Source of the DNA: Symbiodinium natans
Lineage: Eukaryota > Sar > Dinophyceae > Suessiales > Symbiodiniaceae
DNA length: 64,000 bases
Direction: 5' to 3'
Assembly (NCBI GenBank): GCA_905221605.1
Contig: CAJNDS010002217.1
Span: 356,001 to 420,000 of the forward strand
Each line of letters opens with the position of its first letter. Positions within the stretch are counted from its first letter, which is position 1. The translations under genes and the position numbers were made by a program. The notes below the pieces were generated by a model. That model was not told the DNA's origin. It made no database searches and saw nothing but the letters and a program-made list of their open reading frames with translations. Shown piece after piece: positions 1 to 12,400 of this stretch.

Positions 1-494
1 CTCTTTGATCGGGCCCTCTAGTAGTTCCAGAATCTCGTTTACATCCAGTTTCCGCACCAGCTTGCCCTGCGCCACCCCCATGGTCTGTACAAGGTCAACA
101 TTTGGCCGTGAAACACGATAGAAAACAATCATGCAACGCATGAAGTCGTCTCTCTCAAGGCTGCCCAAACGAGAATCATCCAAATAGTCGAAAAGCTTGT
201 TAAGCTGATCTCGTGAGAAATTTCCAGGGCAGTCGTTCACGAAGTTCTGGAATTCGCTGCGTGAGACAAAGCCATCCTTGTCTTGATCCGCGAGAGCAAA
301 AGGATCAAGATCCTCTTCTTTTCGCTTCTTGGAAAGACGGGCAAGTACAGCCTGTGCCACCTCAGTTCGAAGCGGCTCCATGCTCTGGGCATGCTTGTTC
401 GAAGCCGTCGCTCGCAATCTCGATGCCTTTGTGGTGGCATCGGTGATCCGCTTCTGTAGCTTCTGGCACTGCTCGGGATCAGCTCCACCAGAGC
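1..494 (-). CDS. EF-hand exon (3-prime part truncated by window edge)
   Basis: This exon reads open on the minus strand from an AG|GCTCTGG acceptor at 494 to the window edge. A basic helical stretch (DPEQCQKLQKRITDATTKAS) is followed by a canonical EF-hand loop, DQDKDGFVSRSE, with D/D/D at loop positions 1, 3 and 5, Gly at 6 and Glu at 12. About 40 residues later comes a degenerate second loop, DDSRLGSLERDD, with Gly at position 6 but an Asp in place of the usual Glu at 12. The pair suggests one working and one weakened calcium site. The reading phase joins the upstream exon (639-789) through a GC donor. Codon phase and the paired-loop spacing make this a firm coding call; the identity of the whole protein is unknown. 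Confidence 0.85.
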
Positions 495-3400
495 CTCCCA
501 CAGCAAAACATAGAAAAAACATAGCAAAAACATAGCAAAAAACAGCAACAAAACGATGGCGTGCCCTTCGAGGTCAACATGAGCACCAACAAAACAGCAC
601 ACAAGCGGCACAAGCTGAAATCAAAAGCAGAGCAGAGCCTTCCTTCGCAGCCTCTAGATCACGCTCCAGTGCAGCCAGACCGTTCATTACTTCTCTGGTG
701 GATTCCTTCGCTTCTGAAGGCTCCAAACTTCCAGCCATGTCGGCCAAACTTCGTAGCTGCTCCTCGAGCACGGCAAGGCTACCTGTCACCTGGAGTGGAG
801 TGACAGCGTCCGGGTTTGCATTCGGGACAGTATTTGTTAATCTTCATACATCTTTTTTTACATCTCCATGCGACATATGCGACATGGACATACATGGACC
901 CACTGTTGAGCTGTGGCCTTGGCCAGCTGCTGTCCAGACGGAGCTGTCATGGTGTCACTGGAGAGTGCAAGAATCACGTGTGTCGATGTGTGATGCGGTG
1001 TGTACTTGGCTAGATGTTCGTCCTGCTGCGCGGTTCATGCGGTTCTTAAGTCATGCTTCGCCGTTTTAGCATCCATGCTCGAGCACAAAGGGGCAATATG
1101 GCAAGCCTGCAAGTGAACCGCCGCAAGGTCTTTTACATCATGAAACCTGTGGAACGAGCAGTGGATGTGTTCTAGTTGCAACACTTGCAACGGCGCAGGT
1201 GTCCTCATCCCAACATGACCTGCGTCCCAGCGCGCTGATAGCAGCTGTGTATGCTGCCCCAGCTGGAGGTGGTGGGCCTAGTGAGCTTGAATACTCAAAG
1301 TACTCCAACAAACTTGAGCTTACAACGATCCAATTGTTCCCAAAAAGGGCGTTAGCATGCCTCCTCGCCAGGAACCAGCCGAAGGCCCCAAGGGCCCCAA
1401 GGGCCCGAGCATCTCAGGCATGTTGCCCTCGGCATGTTGCTGCAGGCCACATGCTGCAATGCACCAAGCAAAGGGTTCTGGGTGCGCCACATTCTCGGAT
1501 TGGACTGCATAGCTGCATTCTCGACGTGCATCATTGGCACTATTCTCAGGAACTAATACTCGAGATGTCCGGTCAAGCACGAGTCACGCAAACGAAGGGC
1601 TAGCAGTAAGATTTCTCCAACCATGCCTGTGCCTGACGGCACAGGCAGAGGTCAATTTTGCTCAAACTCTTCTAGTTGCTTGCCTCTGCGAGACTCTCTT
1701 CTTCCTCTCTCTGTCTGGTGTCTGGGAAGAGGGCATACCTTGGCCAGCTTACAAGTCTTCCTGCTGCATTCGAGCCACGTAAGTTGCGGCAGAATGGCTC
1801 CAGATGCTGGACTTCACTTTGTTTGGTGGCATCTCGTTGGCTTCACCAGCTCCGCGACCAGCCTCATTGAGGACCACTACAGACTTGCGGCTGTCTGCAT
1901 GATCAGTCCGCAGGCGGCTGAAATCGGACTTGACCTGCGCTCGCAATGCTCACACTACCCACACTGCTCACGCTGCTCGCACTCGAAGTGGCTTGAAAAA
2001 TGCAGAGACCTTTTGAAACGCTCAGCACGTTGAAGAACGTTGAGGTACGTTGAGCTACCGCAAGTCCCCCCCATCTGGTTGAGCAGAGTCGTCCTTCGGA
2101 TTTCGAGAGCATCAAGCTCAACTTTGCAAAAAGGCAATCCAAGGCAAGCCTATGTAACAGAACATGGTCTCCTGTGCGGTAGGCTGCGCGGCCACTTTCT
2201 CAAACTGCAAGCGGATCTCGATCTGTGAGGGTAGGATGTGGGAGGAAGTGACAACAGCAGCCAGCGGTAGCACGCAGGACAAGGTTCACCTCGATTCCTG
2301 CTCGTCTGTCGTCACCCTCCTTCAGGATATGCTGGCTTCGACCGCGCTGCCACCTACAAACATCAACACTACATCATATGTGTATCGAGAGCTGTGTCCT
2401 TGCGCATGCCCAGGAGCTCAGCCTAGCCATCAAAACCGGCAAAGGACGGAACTCGAAGCTCAAATCTGCATGTTCGCACTACCCCACACTTGCGAAGCGA
2501 AGACTATCTCATCGCCATTCCACACATGAGAAATGAACAATCTTTCTCGCGAATTGAATCGCCCGATTCCTTTCTTGGTCGTTCCTACTGGTAGTCTGCT
2601 CGTTGGTCTTGTCACACACGCACACATTCCTGCGAAGCAAGCGACGACTTTATGCAACGTCAGGAAAGATAAAACAACCGACTACAGTAGGAAGCGTGGA
2701 GTTGCAGCACGTCGTCGCTTGTCATTGCTGCTGCCTTCGATAGGCGAACCGAGCCTCTGGCGCGAGGTTTCGTTGCCCTCCGCTGGGTGGTCGTTGCTGC
2801 TGCAACACCCATTGTACCCATCAAGCTACAAAACCATGAGCCTTGGAAGGAAGAGACCACAACAATTCTCGAATGATCTCACTCACCTTCTGGTTCAGCC
2901 AACGACCTCGTCTGCAGACGAGTTCGCTACATCTCGCTATCAGCTATCAACCCTTACTCGTGCATGTCTGCTGCACCGCTTCAAGAAGCCATAAGAAGCC
3001 TGAAGCGGTGCCTGAAACCGATGACACATGCGAGGGGCCCTCTGACTGCTCGACGAAACCTGAGCAACATCAGATCCGGCCAGCTCGGAAATTGGTGTTT
3101 GATCGTGCCATCGTGCTTGGTGTCGATACACAGACGTCCGAAGGCAGAGACGTTTTCACCAAGGGACGAGTCGAAAGGAGGCCGATGTTCAAGCAGGGAA
3201 GGAAAGAAGCCAAAAGAATGGCTCCTCAAGCCCCACGCTCTGAAGCAGGGGCGAACCTCTTCGTGCAGCGCCTGCGCAGACCTCCTTTCCTGATCCCGCC
3301 TGTGCATTCGCTTGTTTGCGCGAGCCATCCTCGAATTGCGCCTCCCCGCACGGGATGCCCGATGAATCTCGCACGTCACCCACCGTCTGGGGAACAGTGC

Positions 3401-6400
3401 CAAGGCGGGAAATCACCAGATACACGCCGAGCTGACACAATGGATTGAGAAGCCTTGCGGCCCTGCACACTGACTCTTGTGGACCAAGGCCCAACGCGCC
3501 CAAAAATTGGCAAATCACGGCATTCCGAAGAACTCTCACCTTCTTACCCAATGCCAACCAAATACCATCTGAACACAACACAAACATTCCCCCAATGTCG
3601 TCTTGTCCATTCCGCAATTTGGTCTTTCAGGTACGTGATAGGCATGGGGCCGCGGCCCCCCAGCAAAATGTGCAAGGGTTTGGAAGATCGAAAATTTGAA
3701 GAAGACACTGCCGGGCCTTCCCATGTCTTAAGCCGTTTCTGAAATGGCACCCTGCACCGTTGCTGGACCAATTCTAAGAAACAGTCAGGGTTGGAAGAAG
3801 CCCACGTTTCACAGTGGCTTTGGGAAATTAGTGATTACAGTAGGGTTCTGGGTTCCAGGCAGAGCGAGATCCCAGAACCATGCGCACAGTAGTTCAATAT
3901 CGCCAGACACAGGCAGGTTGAAACTTTCCGAGACGAGCCCGAACCCGCCGTCCTGGGACGATATCGCCCCAACGCGGACGACTCGAACACCATTACCGCT
4001 TGTAGGTCCAGACCTAATGGGGCCATTCATCCCTAGGACCTGGTCCAGACCCTGTGCCGACATCGAGTGCACGCCACTTGCGCTGGTTTGCGCGGTCATG
4101 ACTCACCGGAGCCCTCAAGAGGAAGGCAATCCACCCCCCCGGTGCAATCAAGAGATCTGATGGCTAGAGCCTTACACGTCGTGTCTGGTGTTTGCAAAGT
4201 TTGCTCATTTTCTAGAGAGTTTAGGGCCAGTTGGGCATGTGCTGCGGAGCCATTTCTTGTCCGCTCATGCTGGGCGCCGATGCACCCAACTATTTGCACG
4301 CCTTGACATGACCAAGCTCGAGGCCTCCCCGACCCCTGCGGCCGGGGAGGCCCCTTACTTCATGGCAGTACTTCTCCCATCCATGCCACATCATCCACAT
4401 CTTTCGTGCCGGTGGTGAAGTTGTCGCGAAAGAACGGCAACCAAGACCCTAAGCTCTGAGGGCAGCCGTAAAGATTCCTGGCAGCGACACGTCTGCCACG
4501 ACCCTCCTCGAAGGTGGGACAACCTCTCAACCGTTGGATGGTCAACAGTCACATGCGAGCTTGCCCCGATTTCATTCAATGTCATCTAACCAGCAGCAAC
4601 ACCCTGAAAGTACCTGGCGTTAGGCAAGACTCCGAGCTGCCTGTAAGTAAGTAAGAACAGCCATGGTGCAACAGGCAAAAGTCCTACAAGCGATGTCCCT
4701 GCCCCATCCCCTTCTTGCCCTCTGACATCAGGTCCCGATTGGCAGAGAACCCTCGGCTCCGGGTCAGCCCGGCGTGAACAGGAACGGCTTAACATTTTTC
4801 GCTTTTTCTGGTGGCCCATGGTGGCCCTCACCCTCTGAGTGGGAAGCTGTGCACGATATCGCTCCATCGCTGAGATCTGTTGGAACTGAGAACCTTTGAA
4901 GCTGTTTGCAGCTGCACGCCTGCGAACTCGTTAAACCCAGGCTTTGGATTCTGATAACACGACACGAACCGTCACCGAAACAAAAGATGGAAGACAACGT
5001 TTCCGGCAGTCGTTGGCCTTCGAAGTGCAGTGGAATCCTTGATCAGCAGCACAGCGCATGGCCACCTGGACAGCGCTCGCAAAATTCGTTTGTTTCGTGC
5101 ACCCACCAGAGTGGCCCACTATGCTGCGCCTCAGCAACTGAGATTGCTTTAGGAATGGCTTTCAGCCGGGCACGCAAACATACCTTGGCAAACAAAACAG
5201 CAACTCACGCGACATGCCGACACTGCTTGTGCTAAGACGCTCCACCGCCGCGCGCTGCCTCAGGCAAGCATACTCGCAAGCATGCTCTGCGGTCGGTAAG
5301 CTCATACCGACAGCGGACCTGCAGCACGGCTGCGACATAGTCGCGAATTGGATTGTGGCCGCCCGACACAATTGTCAGCTGCGTGCTGTCCTGCATTCGA
5401 AATGGCTCTGCACGCACCCGCTGACGTGCTTAGCAGAATCTTGCACATCTCCAATGCAAACCCCTTCAGCTGCATGAGTCAGGAATGGCGAGGCCACGGT
5501 ACAGGCCACACAAGCTGCTTTGCGGCAGGAAAGCCGAGGTGAACTTTGCACCATAATGTCAAAGCCCTGTGCGTTCACAACCTCAGTGGGTCCAGCTCCT
5601 TCTTCATCTCATCCTGCCAACCATTAAACTTGTTGGATGTGGCACGCTTCCTTTTGGGGCTTTAATTTTCAAGCTTGATCTTCATCCAGGCTTTACGGTG
5701 TAACGCTTCCACTGCTGAAGAAACGAGGGCCTGACTGCTGTGATTTGTGGGGTGTGGGACTTGGCTTGTGGGTCGGCATAGTGCACGCATGTTCTTCAGC
5801 ATTCAGCTGCACTGCCAATGAAGCCGTGGACTCTCTCTCTTTCGACCTTCGACTACACTGCAAACGCTTGCATGCTGCGTGGAGAGTGGGAACTCCGCAC
5901 CGTGCGACACCAGCGACGTAGGCCATCAATGCCAGTAAAGTTCAGCAAAGACAGCACAGAACGCGTCAGCACAGAGGCTGAGAAGACTGTACTGGAAGGA
6001 GAAGGAAGAATTGAAGAGGAGAAGGAGAAGGAGCAGGAGAGGCATTCACAAGCCAGCTAGACCCATGCAATCACGGCGTACATCCAACATGGACCACTTC
6101 GGGGGAAGCGTCGAAAGATGTGCTACCCAAGCAGGCGAAATCGAGCTCTTGACTTCAGCCTCGACATCCAGAACAGAAAGACATGTATCTGCTCTTCTTT
6201 TCCCTGGTGCCTCCGACAGCTCGTTCGGCAGGAGCGAGCGAAGCCTGTCTGGCAAACTTGGTGTCCAAAACCAGCTGAAACAGAGCCGTTTCCTGGACAT
6301 CAGCTGCTTCCGGCGCTCAGCATCAAATGGCCTGCAAGAGATGTGGAGCCCAGCCGTTTTTTTATGCGTGCGCTGTCTGGTTTTTCCAGGGGACGGTTGA

Positions 6401-9400
6401 TTCTTCCCGCAACTTTCTACCACCTGCATTCCCATTCGATGCATGAATGCTTGCATTCTTGGCAGTCCACTCCCCCCCTAAGCACAGTGCAAGCCCACAA
6501 GAATGCGCATGTCTTCTTAAATCTAGAGGATACCTGAGCTGCTGCAGCGACCTGAGCTGCTGCAGCGACGATCAGAATGTATAACTCTGGAGCCCTAAGG
6601 CCCCCCCTTTTCATACTCCAATCCCCGCTTCCCCATTGTTAAACAAACCTTTTGCACCGACTGTAAAAAATCGGCGTTACCCTCCAAATGAGCTGCGCCG
6701 TTATGGTCTGTCCGCTTGCTGGTATTCTGGCGTGTTGCCTGGTTGATTATTCAAAATTATCTGTTGAATTTGTTCCTTGATCACAAACTTGGTGATTGGT
6801 TGCGGCTCTTTTTTGTCTACGTTCACTTTTGTGTTTTGGCAAGTGCTGGTGCTCCATTCCTGGTAAGCCCACACGTGTCCCAAGCGTCATGGCAACAGAA
6901 GTTCTATGTTGTTCGTCGGTGGTTTGCTTTGCTGTTGGCAGTCATGCTGCTCATTGTTCACCTGCTATGACAGCTCAGGATCCGGCGGCTTCAGGAAGAT
7001 CTTCTTGCAGCGTGGCTGTGCCTGAACAAGGATACGACAGGAGGTACAGGAGTCACACGGAGTTCTCGGATATCCCAAGCCTGCATGCGGCAGAGGGTTG
7101 CTTTGAGCATATTAAAAGCTTCCTGGCCATGGCCAGTCTCAGCTGCGGAAAGAAAGCGATCCACCAGTTTCCACCTTTGAACAGCTTCTCAGACTTCTCA
7201 GGTTCGGCATCACAACTAACAAAAACAACCAAATCAGCCGCTACAGCACCCTCTTGCAGTAGGCTTCCCGCCATTGAGACAGCGACCAACCAACACGCCA
7301 CCAACCCCATCCCGCCTGCCACGAAGAGTGACGCGTGATTCAGTTCCCTGGACTGCATGCTCCTTTATTCTGTCACATTTGATCAGAACCTGATCTGAGC
7401 AACATGAGCAACTGCACCATTGCGAGTCGGCAGCAGTACCACTGCAATCCAACGCCACGCAATACATGCAAGAAGCAGCAAGCAGAGCTGTCAAAAGCTG
7501 TTCGCCAGGGATGCTGTTTTCCCTTGTGGAAACCAATGAAACAGGAGCCAAGACCTTGCGATGCATAGCCCAGCATCTTCACATACTTTCACAGTATCTC
7601 CGCATTATCTTCTCAAACAGTTTGTAGCACTCAAAGATGCGGACAGCACTTTCCAAAGCGCATCTTTTGAGTCTTTGTTGGAGTTTGAGTCCAAGGAGTT
7701 CAAGCTCTTCATGAAGAAGTCCTGACGTGTTCGTCAGGGCTCTGTCCGGCTGTGCGAGCTCGCGTGCGGCAAATGCCACTCTCTCCCCTCCCCGAACGGC
7801 AAAAAGATTCATAGCTCGAGCCTCAACCTGACTCATCTTCAGACGATGCCCTTTCGAAAGAGCAGCAATGGCCAGCGCGGCCGCTTTTGCCTGACTCGTT
7901 TGACTTAGCCCACGTTCAAAGCACGCACGGTTCTGAGTGACCGACTGCGTCATCATGCTCGGCTCCTTCTGAACCAGATGCCAACTCTAGCAGGTTGCTC
8001 AAGAATGCGCCGCCTGCCTGCGCAGCTCAAACATGCAATGTATGGTGCTCAGCAATGCTGTGTCCATGCAGTCTGCCCTTGCCGCTTGCCTCGAACCGAA
8101 GGCTCTCCGGCATTCCCATGCGGGCCCATGCCTGTGCCGTCATACCAAAACCAGATGAAGGCTACTTTTTCAGTCATTGGAAGCCAATGCTCTGCACGCC
8201 TCCTCCCAGTGAATAGGCTGGGATGCAACTGGCAGGAGCTCCCGCACGAAACACCTCGAAGCTTGCTCATGGACCGTCTGCTGCCAACATCTGTCTAATG
8301 ATAATGACGACTACTCGCTGGTGAACCCCTGGTGAACCTGAGATTGTCCGACTTCAGCTGCCCATTTGAGTGACAAGGTTGCTTTGGCAAAGCCTTCAGG
8401 CGAAGATGTTTCACAAACTTCACAAGCAGCCAAAGAGGATTTGCCATGGCCACACACACACATGTAGAAAAACATCATGCCAGGAAGACCCTGCAAATCT
8501 CGTAGACTTTGTCAGCAGCTTCAGCATCTGCTTTCTTTTGCTTGGCACGCGCTTCGGCTTTCAACTTTTCTTCTGATGCCTCGGAAGATGAAGACGATTG
8601 AGACTGAGGCTCCAAGACCTCCGCGTCTGGTGCTGGCAGCTTCTGAGGAGGCTCCCGAGGAGGCTCCTGAGGAGGCTCCCGAGGAGGCTTCTGGGGAGGC
8701 TTCTCCGGAGGCTTGTGAGGAGGTGCAATTTGTGGAACCGCCGGAATTTCTGAAACTTGTGGAAGCTGTGGAACTTGTGGTTTTGGCGGCGCCGAAGGTG
8801 GCGGCGGTGGAGCCGGGGGGGGCGCCGGGGGGGGCGCCGGTGGTGGCCGCGGAACCGCCGGTGGTGCCGGGGGAGGAGCGGGAGGTGGGGCTGGCGCCAC
8901 GGCTTCTGGGAACAGCGGCCGCACCCTAGTCGGGGCCATGGCCTCCTCTTCTCCCGTTTCCTGCTTCCTTCGCTCCATCAGAGCAAGCTCCAGGGACCGT
9001 GCAAAAAGACCCAACTCCCCAGGGCTAAACCCTGTGGCAATCTCTGCCAGCGCCGAAAGCGCCGCTCGGCGCTCGGTGTCGGGAAGGCTTGCCTAGTCTC
9101 AGTGGTGCCATCTCGAATCATCTCATCATCTCTGCAGTCATACTATCTCTTAGTCACACTCCACGCCTCCGTGAAGCTGACGTACCGAGCAGGAAGACTT
9201 TGCAAGGCTTCCTTCAAGGTTGCAGGGGTGCTTTCTGACAGGGTTTCAGATGCTCTCAGACAAAACCAAACTTCAACACGCGGGCTTGGGCTATGAGTCT
9301 CGAATCGGCCTCGGCACTTGCGAAGAGTGGCACCTGACAATCACTGCATGGCAGCCAACATCTCCACTGGATAAAGTTGCTCTGCATCTGGCACATCTGG

Positions 9401-12400
9401 CACATGCACCGAGCTTAAGTAAAAATGTATTTTTCCGATATTTGGGGTTCGCAGTCTTGAAGCTGGAGTGGGAGTTCAGACACTCTTGTCAGGTTCTGCG
9501 TGCACGATGTCGGAGAATGGTCAATGTAGTTTATCAGGTCATTCACAGCACATATGTACGAATACACTCAACAGCGCACTCATGGCCCACATCACACGAA
9601 AACTCGTTTCGGCCCCGGCCGGGTGGCGTCAGAAGTTCAAGCACCCTCGTTCCCGGAAAGAATCTAACGACGCCTCTGCACTGGCCGCTGCGCGAGACAT
9701 CGCAGCCCAACTTTGTGCCAGCGACATCTCAGCCATGCAAGTGGCCACGACTCTGAGAGGCTGCTTCTACCATACAAGATGTTGCTTGGAAGCAGGCAGA
9801 GGGATACTGCGCATCACGGAGTGTCCGCACGTCCTGGACTCTGTGTCATGCAACCAACTGGCACTGAACTAAGGTCTCTCGCGGTAAACAAACGAGAAGG
9901 CCGCACCTCCACGTCCTCACCTGATGGGGCTTGGTCAATGGTCTGAACAAACACTTCCAAACTTCTCCCAATTCCTGACTGAAGCTGCATCTGAGCTAGT
10001 GAATTGCAATGACGCCAAGTGAGGCAGGCACTTTCCCTCAGACGCTTCCTATGCTTGCTTGCACTTGGATTGCCTTCTTTCTTGTCCTGCTATGAACAAG
10101 TGAGAACTCGAAAAACCACGCAGTTCACGTATGTTGACACCATGCCTAGCCTACTACCCGCATCTCACGCTCCTTCTTCGGCTTCTTCTCCTTGCCCCGC
10201 TTCTTCGTCTTCTTCTTCTTCCTGTCCTCGGCAGCTTAGCGAATCTCAGCAATAGCAAGCATCACTAGATATCAGTAGCCTGTTCTGCTGTACGTCAGGG
10301 TCCAGGCCTTCATTTCCTATGTGAACTGCCGGCTCTTGACCTCATGGTTCCACCCGAATGGGCACAGCACACGCCAACCTTTTCAAGAGCACGGAAAGAA
10401 CAATCTCCCAACACTACTCTAAGAGAGCTCTGCAAAAATGAAGAAGCCATCCAAAAGGACACCCACCCAAAGAGCAATGCTCCAAAGCCACCCAAAAAAT
10501 CCTCCCCTTAGACAGTGGAGCCTTGTTGGTATTGAGGATCCCAGATTTCGTGGCCAATCTGATATCCCGTGCCATTCCCGTGGCCAACATGTGACATTCT
10601 TTGCCTTCCCAGTTGAGCATGGTTGAACATGGTTGAGCATGGTTGAGCATGATCGGACCGAAAATGCACGGATTGCAATACTCAGAGCTCTTTCCAGCCC
10701 CACAGACGCCCCGCAATCCATTCATATGTATTCTCCCTTACCCAAAGCGTGACCGCACCGCTTCAAAACATCCAGTGCAAGGCTGCCACGTGCAGGCCAA
10801 ATGCGTCGCATCGCCAACCATGGTTATGCCGCACAGTGGGTATCAAGCTCACATTCCGCCTCTGACCTAGAAGCCAAAACTAGCAACCCTCTGCAGCGGC
10901 TACCGAACGAAAGCTCCGGCATGGCTGCACTTTCTGATCAAAGCTGTACACATACGTACACTTGCTACTCGTGCACGGTCCATGAAGTGACATGAAACAA
11001 CTCTGGCTATGCATCGTTTCGAACAGCTTGAGCACAGCAAGCAGCAACTGGCAACTTGCAAGATCTTGCAAGCACACAGCTCCGGGCTTGTTGCCAGCTT
11101 GAAAAAGCTGCTCATGTCCTTTGGTCCCGGTGTACTCACCGACCCGCCATCCGCCATGGCAACTTCAGCATATGCGCTTCATGCAAACATCATAACTCGA
11201 CCATGGGCAAACAGATTGTAGGAGGCATTTTGTTTTGGGGTAAAGTGTGGAGTTTGGTGCCTGTATTGCTTCGTGCTTTTCAGTCGGATACCGGCCCACA
11301 AGGTTGATTCGAAGTGGGTGAAGTTTGAGTTCATCTCGACAGGATCTACACAAAGGCGTGAAGGGCTCGTCTGCAGCATACACCCTGCAAGCCGCAAACT
11401 GCCACGGTCGGTCCAAATCACCAAAGAGCAAATCAACAAAATCTTGAACGAACTGTTACACTCAATTTCGCGATGTCAGGGTGACCCGCACCTTGTCAAG
11501 AACGCGCCGCACACAATGAAGCTTGTTGACGAGTTCTGTCTGCAAGGCTGCACACCTGCCAGGCTGCGCACCTTGAATTTAGCTACAGAATGCTACAGAC
11601 AAAAAGCTAGCGGCATCCAAAGACTTCCCCGCGAATGTTCCGGCCTTGCATCCGCATCACTGCGTACAGATGCCAGTCTTCGTTCGAAGTCCTGCATCGT
11701 TTAGATGTGTAAACTTGCACATGTGAACAACAACGCCTCGGAAACGTATGCATGATCGGAATCTCGCCAGCTTTTTTCCCAGGCTTTCGAACTTCAAAGC
11801 AGCTCAAGCCACGGGCACGGTTTCTGGCAACCTTCCGCTGGACAGGCGGTGCTACGCAGTGTTCCGTGTGTGCATTCCCACACCACGAATGATATCACAG
11901 TTCGTTTCATGTCAGCACCTCTTGAACTTCTCCCGGAGGTTGTAGCTCGGCCTGACATGTGTGCACATGTGGGCTTCTAGAGGTGCTTCATGCTCCCAAA
12001 GTCACAAATGGAGACCGCCTGCTGGAGAAGCGTCAGTCTTGCATCAGGTGGTACCAGCTGTCCATGTTGCGAAACCGAGATCAGTGAACCTCCTATCGAC
12101 AACTGATAGCATGCCATTTGAGCAAATGCAGCTTCCATGTCATGTCCGGTCAGCCCACTACGCAAATGTCAGCGCACACCTGCCGCCAGCGCGCGCCAAG
12201 CCTGTAATCAAATGCAACAAACAGAGACCACAAGCGAGCTTCAGCACGATGCAATCTGGCAATCAACACATCCGGTCGTCCCAAGCCAAGTACTCAAAGC
12301 GTAACAGCGTATAACGCTTTGCACTTCGCCCACACCTCTAGCACCTAGACCGTTATATTCATGCTTAAACGCCAGTTTGCGCCCGCTGTGCGTTTCCCCA

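Noticed and set aside
5980-6050. Plus-strand acidic frame (EGRIEEEKEKEQERHSQ)
   Set aside because: The reverse complement is a long pyrimidine tract ending in CAG, typical of an intron 3-prime end in the minus-strand gene.
8477-8929. Plus-strand Glu/Ala/Pro-rich frame
   Set aside because: It is the complement of the proline-rich exon; the minus strand continues into well-formed helices with splice sites, the plus strand does not.
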